Source: Hyphomicrobiales bacterium (GTDB lineage: Bacteria > Pseudomonadota > Alphaproteobacteria > Rhizobiales > Beijerinckiaceae). From it: 57,089 bases of DNA. Of the stretch, positions 26,757-34,851 are shown in pieces (within the stretch, counting starts at the first letter, position 1; each line of letters opens with the position of its first letter). Both the position numbers and the translations under genes were made by a program. Below the pieces are notes generated by a model that was not told the origin of the DNA, did no database searches, and saw only the letters and a list, made by a program, of their open reading frames with translations. The stretch lies in assembly GCA_028868735.1 (NCBI GenBank), contig JAGWTW010000010.1, positions 1 through 57,089 of the forward strand, read 5' to 3'.

Positions 26757-27929
26757 TCAAGCCCTCGCGATAATGGCGGCGCCGCTGGCGAGGCCGCGAT
26801 CGTAGTTGATCATGCCGAATCCCGAAACGAGCGCGATTTCTGCATCGCGGACCTGGTTCGCGCCTGCTTCGCCGCAGAGCTGGCGCATGGCCTCGACGAG
26901 GCCGAGATATCCGCCGGCGGCGCCGGCTTGCCCAACCGATAATTGGCCGCCCGAAGTGTTGTGCGGAAAATCGCCGCGGAACGTTAGGTCGTGCGCGCGA
27001 ACGAACGACGCCGCCTCGCCCTTCTTGCAAAAGCCGAGATCCTCGATCTGCATCATCGATATGACGGGGTAATCGTCGTAGGTTTGCAGCAGGTCGACAT
27101 CGTCCGGCTTCACGCCGGCATGCCCGTAAAACGCGTCGAGATCGACAACCCAGCCGCCGCGAAACTGGATTGGATCGTCCATGAAGGCGTTATGACGCTC
27201 GATGGTCGAGAGAATGCGAACGAACGGCAGGCCGAGGTCGCGCGCGCGTTCTTCCGTACAGACCAGAAAGGCTTCGGCGCCTGCGCAGGGCATCACGCAA
27301 TCGAACAGATGAATCGGATCGGAGATGGCGCGCGCGTCCATATATTCGGCGAGCGTGAGCGGCTTCTTCATGAGCGCGTGCGGAAAGGCGAGCGCATTGT
27401 CGCGTTGCGCTACGCAAATTCTTCCGAAATCTTCGCGCGTCGCGCCGAAACGATCCATATAGGCTCTGGTGATCAGCGCAAAGCTCGCATTGGGGCCGCC
27501 CGAGCCGTAGGGATAGACCGCGTCCTGTGCGAATCGCGAAAACGTCGAGAGCGTCCTTCGGAAGGAATCGACGTGATTCGTGTCGGCTGCGACGCAGGCG
27601 ATCATATCGGCGTCGCCCGCCTGCACCGCACGCGCCGCGCGCCGCAGGGCGACCACGCCGCTGGCGCCGCCGAGCGGAACGTGATCGAGAAACCGCGGCG
27701 AAAGGCCGAAATGCTGGGTGAGGCCGATCGCCGTATCCGGTCCGACCGTGAACGAGGAAACGGAGAAGCCGTCGATATCGGCGGGTTTCAGTCGCGCCAG
27801 GTCCGCAAGCGCGCGCAGCGCGCGGCCGATCCACCAGTGCGCGGCATGGATCGAATAGCGCTCGTAGGGAATCGTGACCGGCGCAGCGGCGACGACGCCA
27901 TTGTAATTTTGACGCGGACGAACGCTCAT
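26757..27929 (-). CDS. SCP2/lipid-transfer-type thiolase-fold protein lacking thiolase catalytic residues
   Basis: A 390-residue thiolase-superfamily protein of the lipid-transfer (Ltp) branch. The acyl-accepting Cys position before ASG reads Gly88 (GGASGVVAL). The GHP histidine position reads GQAG (Gln334), and the third Cys position near the C-terminus reads LVSGFGMIN. Substrate-binding landmarks remain: TYDDYPVISMMQIEDLGF and NTSGGQL. Ltp2-ChsH2 of steroid degradation is the known precedent: a thiolase-fold protein plus DUF35 partner acting as a retro-aldolase releasing an acyl-CoA. The adjacent DUF35 fusion makes that role likely here. Overlaps the CoA-ligase gene by ATGA. Confidence 0.85.
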   Translation of the reverse strand: MSVRPRQNYNGVVAAAPVTIPYERYSIHAAHWWIGRALRALADLARLKPADIDGFSVSSFTVGPDTAIGLTQHFGLSPRFLDHVPLGGASGVVALRRAARAVQAGDADMIACVAADTNHVDSFRRTLSTFSRFAQDAVYPYGSGGPNASFALITRAYMDRFGATREDFGRICVAQRDNALAFPHALMKKPLTLAEYMDARAISDPIHLFDCVMPCAGAEAFLVCTEERARDLGLPFVRILSTIERHNAFMDDPIQFRGGWVVDLDAFYGHAGVKPDDVDLLQTYDDYPVISMMQIEDLGFCKKGEAASFVRAHDLTFRGDFPHNTSGGQLSVGQAGAAGGYLGLVEAMRQLCGEAGANQVRDAEIALVSGFGMINYDRGLASGAAIIARA

Positions 27930-29539
27930 GCCGTGCGCTTCTTCAATGCGCGCAGGTCGTGGCAGGCGCCGGCGTCCATCTTCTCTTGCGCGAGCTCTTT
28001 CAGCGCGCCGCGCTGGATTTTCTGCGTGCCGGTCAGCGGAATTCCCCGCACGAAGCCGATCCAGCCCGGCGCCTTGTAGTAGGCGAGCCGCGAGAGACAG
28101 AAACGAGCGATGTCCTGCGCCGTCGCCGGTTCATCCAGCTTTTCGTCATGGGCCGTGACGAGCGCCAGCACCTCGTCGCCCCGCACCGCGTCGGGCGTCG
28201 CGACGACGGCGACCTGCCGGATGGCCGGATGCTGTTGCAGCACGCTTTCGACTTCGACCGCGCTGATGTTCTCGCCGGAACGGCGGATGACGTTCTTCTT
28301 GCGGTCGACGAAATGGAAAGAGCCGTCGGCGGCGCGCCGCACGACATCGCCCGTATGGAACCAGCCGCCGGCCCACGCCTCGGCCGTCGCCTCCGGATCC
28401 TTGAGATATTCGCGAAAGAATCCGTAGCGCGGCGCGGCGCCGGAGCGGCGCACGAGCAATTCGCCGGGCGTGTCGACCGGCGCTTCCGATCCGTCGTCGA
28501 GCGCAACGCGCGTCTCGACGTCGGGCGTCGCGCGGCCGAAACAATTCGTCCCGACGTGTCGCGGTTCGCGATGCGCCGAGATCACGGCGCCGGACCCGGT
28601 CTCTGTCATGGCCCAGGCTTCGATCAATGGAAATCCATAGCGCTGCTCGAAGGGCGCGTGCAGCGTGCGATCGACGCCCGCGCCGAAGCCGAATCGAACA
28701 TTTTCCATGCGGTCGGACGGATCCGGCGGCGCAGCCATGAGCATGGCAGGCATCACGCCGAGATAATGAAGCACGGTCGCCCGGCTCTTGCGCACGGAAT
28801 TCCACCAGCTCTTGGGATGAAAGCGGTCGACCACGGTGAGACAGCCCGCCACACGCAACATGCCCATGGCCGAACAGGCCATGGCGTTCATGTGAAACAG
28901 CGGCAACGGGGTGATCATGCGCTCGCAATTTTCGCGCAGGGAGATCAGGCCGCCGACATTTGCGTACCAGTCGCCGCAGACGAAGAAATATTCGTTGGCG
29001 AGCACGCATCCCTTCGGACGGCCGGTCGTGCCGGATGTGTAGAGAAGCGCGCATTCGGTGTCGGCGTCGGGCTCGACGAACTGAAACGGCGTCGCAAGCA
29101 ATTCTGGCGCGCCGTCAGGATCGATGATCTGCACGGCCCGTCCGGCTGCTGCCGCCGCGGTCTCCAGATCGCGTCTGCGCGAAGCGATCGCAACGGCCGC
29201 GACCATTTCCGAATGGCCGATCATATATTCGATTTCGGCCGCGCGAAGATCGGGATTTATAGGCACGACGGAGACGCCGATCCGGTTGAGCGCGAACCAG
29301 TGATAGAGGAACGCGGGCCGGTTCTCGAGGAGAAGGCCGACACGATGGCCTGCGCCGAATCCTGCGCGGGCGTAGGCGTCGGACAGCGCGCGCGTGCGCG
29401 CCAACGCCTCGGCGTAGCCGATCTCGCCCGCCTCGAGGCCGTAGGCCGCCGCCGTTTCCGGCAAGACGCACAGAAAGGGGCCGTCGGGATTGCGCCCGGC
29501 CGCCGCGGCGAACAGGTCGAAAACGCTGTTTGGCTGCAT
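27926..29539 (-). CDS. AMP-forming acyl/aryl-acetate CoA ligase
   Basis: A 537-residue ANL-superfamily ligase activating a carboxylate with ATP and CoA. The P-loop LYTSGTTGRPKG lies at 166-177. The A5-type motif is WAMTETGSG and the hinge region GGWFHTGDVVRRAADGSF precedes DRKKNVIRRSGENIS. The C-terminal catalytic Lys is in GTQKIQRGAL. The start is ATG at 29539; an overlapping GTG at 29545 is possible. It lies between the oxygenase beta-subunit and thiolase-fold genes and is coupled to the latter by ATGA. The acid is probably the ring-oxygenated product of the Rieske enzyme; crotonobetaine/carnitine-type ligases are the nearest general relatives. Confidence 0.87.
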   Translation of the reverse strand: MQPNSVFDLFAAAAGRNPDGPFLCVLPETAAAYGLEAGEIGYAEALARTRALSDAYARAGFGAGHRVGLLLENRPAFLYHWFALNRIGVSVVPINPDLRAAEIEYMIGHSEMVAAVAIASRRRDLETAAAAAGRAVQIIDPDGAPELLATPFQFVEPDADTECALLYTSGTTGRPKGCVLANEYFFVCGDWYANVGGLISLRENCERMITPLPLFHMNAMACSAMGMLRVAGCLTVVDRFHPKSWWNSVRKSRATVLHYLGVMPAMLMAAPPDPSDRMENVRFGFGAGVDRTLHAPFEQRYGFPLIEAWAMTETGSGAVISAHREPRHVGTNCFGRATPDVETRVALDDGSEAPVDTPGELLVRRSGAAPRYGFFREYLKDPEATAEAWAGGWFHTGDVVRRAADGSFHFVDRKKNVIRRSGENISAVEVESVLQQHPAIRQVAVVATPDAVRGDEVLALVTAHDEKLDEPATAQDIARFCLSRLAYYKAPGWIGFVRGIPLTGTQKIQRGALKELAQEKMDAGACHDLRALKKRTA

Positions 29540-29541
29540 GT

Positions 29542-30048
29542 TCACATGAATAGCTGGATATTGCCGAACGCGGCGTCGCAATTCACGAGATCGACCCGCT
29601 TCAGCTTGATCCTGAGCTTGCCGTCCTCGACCGTCAAATGGTGCGTCGCCCATGCCGCGTACAGGGTCTGTTCGTCATACCGCGTCTCGACGTAGTGCAT
29701 CGAAGTCCAGGTGACATATGTCCGGGCCGCGTCGTCGCGGCTTTCGACATGGGGCATCTGCAGCACGTGATGGCTGCGGCTTCTCGGTTTCTGGCTGAAC
29801 GTGCGTTCGCCCTTCAATCGCTCGACGCGCACGCGCAGCAGCAATTTGTCTTCGTACATCAGCGAACAGACGAGTTTCGGGTCGGTCTGCCCCCATTCGA
29901 GCGGCATCCAGTAATAGCCGTCCTCGGCATACAGGCTCAGCCATTCTTCGTATCGCTGCTGGTCCAGCATGCGAGCTTCGCGCAGCACGAAATCGATCAG
30001 CTCCTGATCGGTCGGAAGCGCCGCCGCGAGTTTCGGATCATGATACAT
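29542..30048 (-). CDS. Aromatic-ring-hydroxylating dioxygenase, beta subunit
   Basis: The small, structural subunit (168 residues) of a Rieske non-haem iron oxygenase, with the SnoaL/NTF2-like fold. Features are DQELIDFVLREARMLDQQRYEEWL followed by YAEDGYYWMPL near the N-terminus, then RSHHVLQMP, and the C-terminal RIKLKRVDLVNCD. Beta subunits have no metal site and help assemble the alpha3beta3 hexamer. It starts ten bases after the alpha-subunit stop, which ensures paired production. Its stop overlaps a possible GTG start of the ligase gene. Confidence 0.9.
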   Translation of the reverse strand: MYHDPKLAAALPTDQELIDFVLREARMLDQQRYEEWLSLYAEDGYYWMPLEWGQTDPKLVCSLMYEDKLLLRVRVERLKGERTFSQKPRSRSHHVLQMPHVESRDDAARTYVTWTSMHYVETRYDEQTLYAAWATHHLTVEDGKLRIKLKRVDLVNCDAAFGNIQLFM

Positions 30049-30058
30049 CGCAGCCTCC

Positions 30059-31372
30059 TCACATGTCGCAGGTCATGAATTGCGCCCAGGCGCGATAGGT
30101 GTTGCGCATGACCCACTCGTTGGTGCCGAGCGTCGTCACGTTTTCCTGTGTCAGTTCGGCCGGATCGTAGAGTCGCTGCATGTTGACCCAGTGGTTGCCG
30201 TCGGAATGCAGCCCCTCCTGCGCGCGCTCGTACATTTCGAGATCGTCGTGGCCGACGACCGACGTCGGCGCGTTGATGAGACGATTGTACATGAGCGTGC
30301 GCTCGAGCAGCAGGTCCGGCGCGCCGACGAGACGAAACGTCCAGGATTCGACAAGGGTCTTATTGGCCGAGATCGGTTTGAACAGGCGCAAGAGCTGGAT
30401 CGGCCCCTTGATCATGATGTTCGGGAAATAGACCGTATTGTGCCTGGCTTCGCCGAGTATCTTGCGCGCACGCTCCTCGCCGTAGGCCGCCGTCATCTGG
30501 TCGAAATAGCCGGGAATCTGCGAATAGTCCGAATGGATGGAATGATGCACGCCCGTGTGGCCGTGGCCGTTCTTCCAGATGCGGATGCCCATCTTGTCGA
30601 AGTCTTCATAGGCGCTCATGAAGGGCAGGAAGATTTCGACCGCCATCGGCTTGGCTGTGCCCTCCGGGACCGTACTCCAGATATTCTTGGTCGTGCCCGC
30701 GGAGGATTCGTGCGCGACCATGGGGTGGCACGTGTCGGTCTGATTGTCGACCAGCATCTTCCAGTTGCAATTGTGCATGTAGCGCAGCACGCCGCCGGCG
30801 ACCTCGAGTTTGCCGACGGGCGACCGGTCGATCATGTTGTCGAAGCTCGACAGGCTGTCGCCGAAAAATTCCTCGAAGCCGGGTCCCGCGTCGTTCATCT
30901 TGGCGAAGACGAATCCGCGGTAATTGTGCATATGGCGCACCGGCGTCATTCCGCGCGACGCAGGCGACTGGTCGAAGCCTGTCTCGTCGTAGCCCTTCTG
31001 CTGCGGAAGGCTCAACAGCGAACCGTCGGTCCGGAAGCGCCAGGCGTGGTACGGGCAACGAAACACCTTGCCGGTATTGCCGCAAGGCTCGGCCGCGACC
31101 TTCACGCCTTTGTGGGGGCATCTGTTGTAGAGGACCTTAACCTCGCCGTCGGTGTGCCGCACCATGAGGACGGGCTGGACGCCGATCGTCGTCGTGTAGA
31201 AATCGCCGACGTTCGGGACTTGACTGTCGTGTCCTACATAGACCCAGGTGTTTGCGAAGAGGTGCTCCATTTCGAGCCGGAAGAGCTCCTCGTCGACGAA
31301 TACGTCGCGATGCACCTCGGCTTCCCGCACGAGCGCCTTGATCGCATCGGCATTGCCGGCATAGCGCGACAT
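30059..31372 (-). CDS. Rieske aromatic-ring-hydroxylating dioxygenase, alpha subunit
   Basis: The catalytic subunit (437 residues) carrying a Rieske [2Fe-2S] cluster and mononuclear iron. The Rieske ligands are Cys85, His87, Cys106 and His109 (RCPHKGV and RCPYHAWRF). The iron-site motif DxxHxxxxH is Asp213, His216, His221 in TDTCHPMVAH. AAGGAGG lies upstream of a double ATG; the second (31372) has the better spacing. It heads the seven-gene operon. No ferredoxin or reductase gene is in the island, so electrons must come from elsewhere. Indole-3-acetate is the proposed substrate by context; anthranilate- or benzoate-type acids are alternatives. Confidence 0.92.
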   Translation of the reverse strand: MSRYAGNADAIKALVREAEVHRDVFVDEELFRLEMEHLFANTWVYVGHDSQVPNVGDFYTTTIGVQPVLMVRHTDGEVKVLYNRCPHKGVKVAAEPCGNTGKVFRCPYHAWRFRTDGSLLSLPQQKGYDETGFDQSPASRGMTPVRHMHNYRGFVFAKMNDAGPGFEEFFGDSLSSFDNMIDRSPVGKLEVAGGVLRYMHNCNWKMLVDNQTDTCHPMVAHESSAGTTKNIWSTVPEGTAKPMAVEIFLPFMSAYEDFDKMGIRIWKNGHGHTGVHHSIHSDYSQIPGYFDQMTAAYGEERARKILGEARHNTVYFPNIMIKGPIQLLRLFKPISANKTLVESWTFRLVGAPDLLLERTLMYNRLINAPTSVVGHDDLEMYERAQEGLHSDGNHWVNMQRLYDPAELTQENVTTLGTNEWVMRNTYRAWAQFMTCDM

Positions 31373-31375
31373 CAT

Positions 31376-31709
31376 CGCCTCCTTGCAAAGTCGGGCAGGA
31401 CTGTAGCCGCCCTTCGCGTCCGATGCCCGTCGAAAGGACGCACAGGCGGAACAGCTCGGGCGCAAAAAGTATTCGCGCCTGCACATACGACGACGATTGG
31501 GCACCGTCTCATCGGCAGCTTCCGTCGACACGATTGCGCAGCGAGCCTGTCAGGCCGTTGTCGAAAATTATTTTAACCATGAAACGTTTTCTGTCAATTG
31601 CGGACGCGTTCCATAAAATGACCGCGGGCCTCGAGCGACGACCCGAGATTGCTCCCGCGAAGGCTTCGGTTCATGATCGATTTTTCCCGCCGGCAACTGT
31701 TTGGGGCCG
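31376..31709. promoter_or_regulatory. Divergent control region between the Rieske operon and the hydrolase gene
   Basis: No gene is seen in these 334 bases. The segment 31558-31602 is strikingly A+T-rich for this genome and contains the eight-base palindrome AAACGTTT (31582-31589), a plausible promoter/operator zone. Two divergent transcription units start from either side, so at least two promoters are expected here. The rest has no feature I can name. Confidence 0.4.
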
Positions 31710-32537
31710 ATGTCGCTCGAACGCCGCAAGGCCTATGTCGAAACTGCGCTCGGCCTGATCCATATCGACAGCGCCGGCGTCGGCCCGCCCGTGCTCCTCC
31801 TGCATCAAACGCCGCGCTCCGTCGACGAATACCGCGATGTCGTCCCGCTTCTGGCCCGCGATTTTCATGCGATCGCGATGGATACGCCCGGCTTCGGGGC
31901 ATCCCGGATGCGCTCTTCGCGCACGCCCTCGATCGAATTGTGGGCGCAGACTGCGCTTTCGTTGCTCGATGCGCTGAAAATCGACGTCGCTGCGATCGTC
32001 GGGCATCATACCGGCGCCGCGATCGCCCTTGAAATCGCCGCCGCTGCGCCGGAGCGCGTCGACGCGCTCGTTCTTTCCGCCTGTCCTTTCGTCGACGCCG
32101 ACCGACGTAAGGCGCACGCATCTCATCGCGTGATCGACGACGTGGAAATCGATCCCGACGGCGCATATTTGGGCGAACTCTGGCGGCGGCGCCAACCGTT
32201 CTACCCGCCCGGCGATACGGATTTGCTGTCCCGGTTCGTCGCGGACGCGTTGCGCTGTGGGCCTATGGCGGCCGAGGGGCATCGCGTCGTCAATAAATAT
32301 CGCATGGAGGAGCGGATCGGCCTCGTACGCGCGCCGACGCTCGTCATTGCGCCAGGGCAAGACCCGCATGCCCTACCGGCTGCGCCGCGCGTCGCCGCCG
32401 CCATTCGCAACAGTATATTGCTGGAGGCGACGGGCGCCATGGTTCCGTTTCCGGATCAGGCGCCCGAACTCTTTGCGCATATGGTCCGTGACTTTCTTTC
32501 CCGCATCCCGAACCGAAGCCCAGGGCGACCGGCATGA
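31710..32537 (+). CDS. Alpha/beta-hydrolase-fold protein with His at the nucleophile position
   Basis: A 275-residue alpha/beta hydrolase. The oxyanion region is LLLHQTPRS, and an Asp-containing strand DTPGFGAS follows. The nucleophile elbow, normally GxSxG, reads Gly98-His99-His100-Thr101-Gly102, so Ser is replaced by His100. A late acid appears in the APGQDPHAL segment; the usual C-terminal His is not obvious (the tail reads FPDQAPELFAHMVRDFL). The enzyme may be non-hydrolytic or use another mechanism. The ATG at 31710 was taken, though a TTG nine bases upstream is open. It overlaps the racemase-like gene by ATGA and opens the plus-strand half of the island. Confidence 0.8.
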   Translation: MSLERRKAYVETALGLIHIDSAGVGPPVLLLHQTPRSVDEYRDVVPLLARDFHAIAMDTPGFGASRMRSSRTPSIELWAQTALSLLDALKIDVAAIVGHHTGAAIALEIAAAAPERVDALVLSACPFVDADRRKAHASHRVIDDVEIDPDGAYLGELWRRRQPFYPPGDTDLLSRFVADALRCGPMAAEGHRVVNKYRMEERIGLVRAPTLVIAPGQDPHALPAAPRVAAAIRNSILLEATGAMVPFPDQAPELFAHMVRDFLSRIPNRSPGRPA

Positions 32538-33346
32538 ACATTTTCTGGCAAAGCTTCGTCGACGCTTCGATCAATGCGCCGTACATGAAGCGGCTTTCGG
32601 ATTATCTCAACAAGATCGCCGCGCCGGGCGTGCGTGTTCATGTGGAGGGCGTTTCGCCGCCAGATCGCGCCTTCGGGCGTCTCGCCGAGCTGCGGTGTTC
32701 CATCACGGCGATCGACAACGGAATCGCTGCGGAGGAAGCCGGCTACGACGCCTATGTCATGGGTCATTTCCAGGATCCCGGGCTCTACGAATTGCGTTCG
32801 GCGCTGCGCATCCCCGTGGTCGGGGCGGGCGAGGCGACCTTGCTCGCCGCTTCGCAGCTCGGACGCCGCATCGGTCTCGTCACGCTCGACCCGGTGTTCG
32901 AGGTCCTGCATTACGAGCAGGCCGACCGCTACGGGCTGGGCGCGCGCGTAGACCAGGTGAAGGGCCTCGGTTGTACGCCGCAGGATTTCGCCGCCGCTTT
33001 CGATGGAGATCTGGAGGCCAAGGCCCGCATGCTGAGCGACTTCGCGGCTTGCGCGAGACCCATGGTCGACGCCGGCGCCGACGTCATCGTCCCGGCCGGC
33101 GTTTTGCCCGGTCTCCTGATCGGCGGCGAACACGGGTTTTGTGTGGAGCGCGCGCCCGTCGTCAATTGCGCGGCTGTCGCGCTGAAGTCCGCCGAAATGT
33201 GGGTGCAGTTGCGCGCGCTGAATGGCGTCGAACCGAGCCGCGGCCCGAGTTTCGCGCATGCGAACGCCCAGGCGCGCGAGGACTTTCGTTCGCTGCTGGC
33301 GCGCCGCGCGCGGTTCGCGTCGGTCGAGCAGAAAGTTTCGACTTGA
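32534..33346 (+). CDS. Asp/Glu/hydantoin-racemase-like protein lacking both catalytic cysteines
   Basis: A 270-residue member of the Asp/Glu racemase superfamily, nearest to hydantoin racemases by layout: YDAYVMGHFQDPGL, PVVGAGEATLLAAS, RIGLVTLD and AGADVIVPAG. In hydantoin racemases the first catalytic Cys precedes the FxDPG loop; here that residue is His78. The second Cys, in the VLGCAG loop, is Gly189 here (VPAGVLPG). Other cysteines (147, 172, 203, 212) do not fall at active-site positions. A racemase mechanism is therefore unlikely. A decarboxylase, isomerase or binding role is open. Coupled to the hydrolase gene by ATGA. Confidence 0.78.
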   Translation: MNIFWQSFVDASINAPYMKRLSDYLNKIAAPGVRVHVEGVSPPDRAFGRLAELRCSITAIDNGIAAEEAGYDAYVMGHFQDPGLYELRSALRIPVVGAGEATLLAASQLGRRIGLVTLDPVFEVLHYEQADRYGLGARVDQVKGLGCTPQDFAAAFDGDLEAKARMLSDFAACARPMVDAGADVIVPAGVLPGLLIGGEHGFCVERAPVVNCAAVALKSAEMWVQLRALNGVEPSRGPSFAHANAQAREDFRSLLARRARFASVEQKVST

Positions 33347-33671
33347 AGCACTTTGTTCGAGCGGGCCGCCTGTCGGGCGGGCAGGCTCACGGCCTTCGGT
33401 CCGCCAAAACCTGTGGTCCAAGAAAGCTTTCCGTGACGAGACTCGCAGAACCTCGCCGTCTCGTGCCGTCGCTCGCTGCTTGACGCAACAATACGCATCG
33501 TTTTAGGCTTGATGTAATCTCCCCACGACAAGGTTGGAGCACCGACGATTTGAGCGCGCTCTCGAGCCAGTCCACAGGGATTGCGGCCTTGCGACAACGA
33601 ATCGCGGTTCAGACCAATCGACCGGAGCATTCGCGCCGGCTTGCGGCTCAGGCGCAACGGAGGAGGATGAG
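33347..33671. promoter_or_regulatory. Leader region of the LIV-type importer operon
   Basis: No gene is seen in these 325 bases. A weak sigma-70-like pair TTGACG (33480-33485) and TTAGGC (33503-33508) with 17-base spacing could start the transporter transcript, giving a long leader of about 155 bases. A GC-rich hairpin (CCGCC/GGGCGG, near 33368-33382) after the racemase-like gene lacks a T-run. A strong ribosome-binding site AGGAGG occupies 33661-33666. Confidence 0.35.
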
Positions 33672-34817
33672 GTGAACAAGCTGTATGGACTAGCGCTCGC
33701 CGCGATGGTCGGCGCCGCGCCCGCGCACGCGCAGATCAAAGTCGGCTTTGTCACGTCTCTCAGCGGCCCTGCCGCCGCGCTCGGCATTCCCTACGCCAAG
33801 GGCATGGCCGCCGCACAAAGCTACAATGCGAAGGTCGGCGACCAGAGCGTCACCGTCATCCAGCTCGACGATGGATCGGATCCCTCCGCCGCGACGCGCA
33901 ATGCGCGCAAGCTGGTCGAGGAGGACAAGGTCGACATACTCATCGGGACGGCGACCGCGCCGTCGTCGATCGCCATGTCGACCGTCGCCAATGAGCTGCA
34001 TGTTCCCTACATCGCCGTATCGCCGATCAAGGTCGACGTGACGGATCCGAAGACGCAATGGACGATCGCCGTGCCGCAGCCGCCCGTGCTGATGGGCAAG
34101 GTCATCAGCGACCGCATGAAGCGCGACGGCGTGAAGACGATCGGCTTCATCGGATTTTCCGACGCCTGGGGCGATCTTGTTTACGCGGGAGCGAAAGCCG
34201 CCGAAGCGCGCGGCGAGATCAAGGTTTTGACGAACGAACGTTATACGCGGACAGACACATCGGTCACCGCACAGATCCTCCGCGTGGTCGCCGCAAAGCC
34301 GGACGGCGTTCTCGACGGCGGGTCGTCGACGCAGGCTGCGCTGCCCCTGCTTGCGCTTGCCGAGCGCGGATACAAGGGCAAGACGTACGGCCTTGCGTCG
34401 CTCGTCAATGCGGACTTCATTCGCGTCGGCGGCAAGGCGGCTGAAGGCGTGCAGGTTTGCACCGGGCCGGTCATCGTCTCGGATCAATTGCCTGCCGACC
34501 ACTACGCCAAGAAGATTTCCGGCGATTTCCGTGCAGCCTACGAAAAGGTGAACGGCGGGCAGCCGACGGACGGATTTGCGGCTTATTCCTTCGACGCGTG
34601 GCTCATCTTCACCAATGCAGCGAATCGCGCGCTCGGCAAGGCAAAGCCCGGCACGCAGGAATTCCGCGCCGCGCTGCGTGACGCGATGCTGTCGACCAAA
34701 GATCTCGCCGGCACGCAAGGCCTCTATACGTTCAGGCCGGGCGAGGGCTATGGCGTTGACGAGCATTCGCTGGTCGTCGTCACGCTGAAGGACGGCAAGT
34801 GGGCCTACACGCCCTGA
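33672..34817 (+). CDS. LIV-type ABC transporter substrate-binding protein
   Basis: Periplasmic binding protein of the branched-chain amino acid/amide (HAAT) importer class, 381 residues. The start is GTG at 33672, preceded by AGGAGG at six bases. A 20-residue signal peptide (MNKLYGLALAAMVGAAPAHA) gives a mature QIKVGFVTSLSGPAAALG. Type I periplasmic-binding domains follow: LVEEDKVDILIGTATAPSS, KTIGFIGFSDAWGD and the C-terminal GLYTFRPGEGYGVDEHS. In catabolic islands such proteins often bind aromatic acids rather than amino acids; uptake of the island's substrate is inferred. First gene of a four-gene importer operon. Confidence 0.88.
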   Translation: MNKLYGLALAAMVGAAPAHAQIKVGFVTSLSGPAAALGIPYAKGMAAAQSYNAKVGDQSVTVIQLDDGSDPSAATRNARKLVEEDKVDILIGTATAPSSIAMSTVANELHVPYIAVSPIKVDVTDPKTQWTIAVPQPPVLMGKVISDRMKRDGVKTIGFIGFSDAWGDLVYAGAKAAEARGEIKVLTNERYTRTDTSVTAQILRVVAAKPDGVLDGGSSTQAALPLLALAERGYKGKTYGLASLVNADFIRVGGKAAEGVQVCTGPVIVSDQLPADHYAKKISGDFRAAYEKVNGGQPTDGFAAYSFDAWLIFTNAANRALGKAKPGTQEFRAALRDAMLSTKDLAGTQGLYTFRPGEGYGVDEHSLVVVTLKDGKWAYTP

Positions 34818-34851
34818 TCGACGGCGAAAGCCCCGGGCAGGATCGCCGTCG

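Noticed and set aside
24712..27030. Single 772-codon minus-strand frame spanning the cyclase gene and most of two upstream genes
   Set aside because: Only its last 268 codons look like a protein family; the rest is out of frame with the well-supported DUF35-SDR and thiolase-fold genes.
33368..33382. GC-rich hairpin after the racemase-like gene as a terminator
   Set aside because: Short stem and no T-run on the plus strand; left as a note within the leader region.
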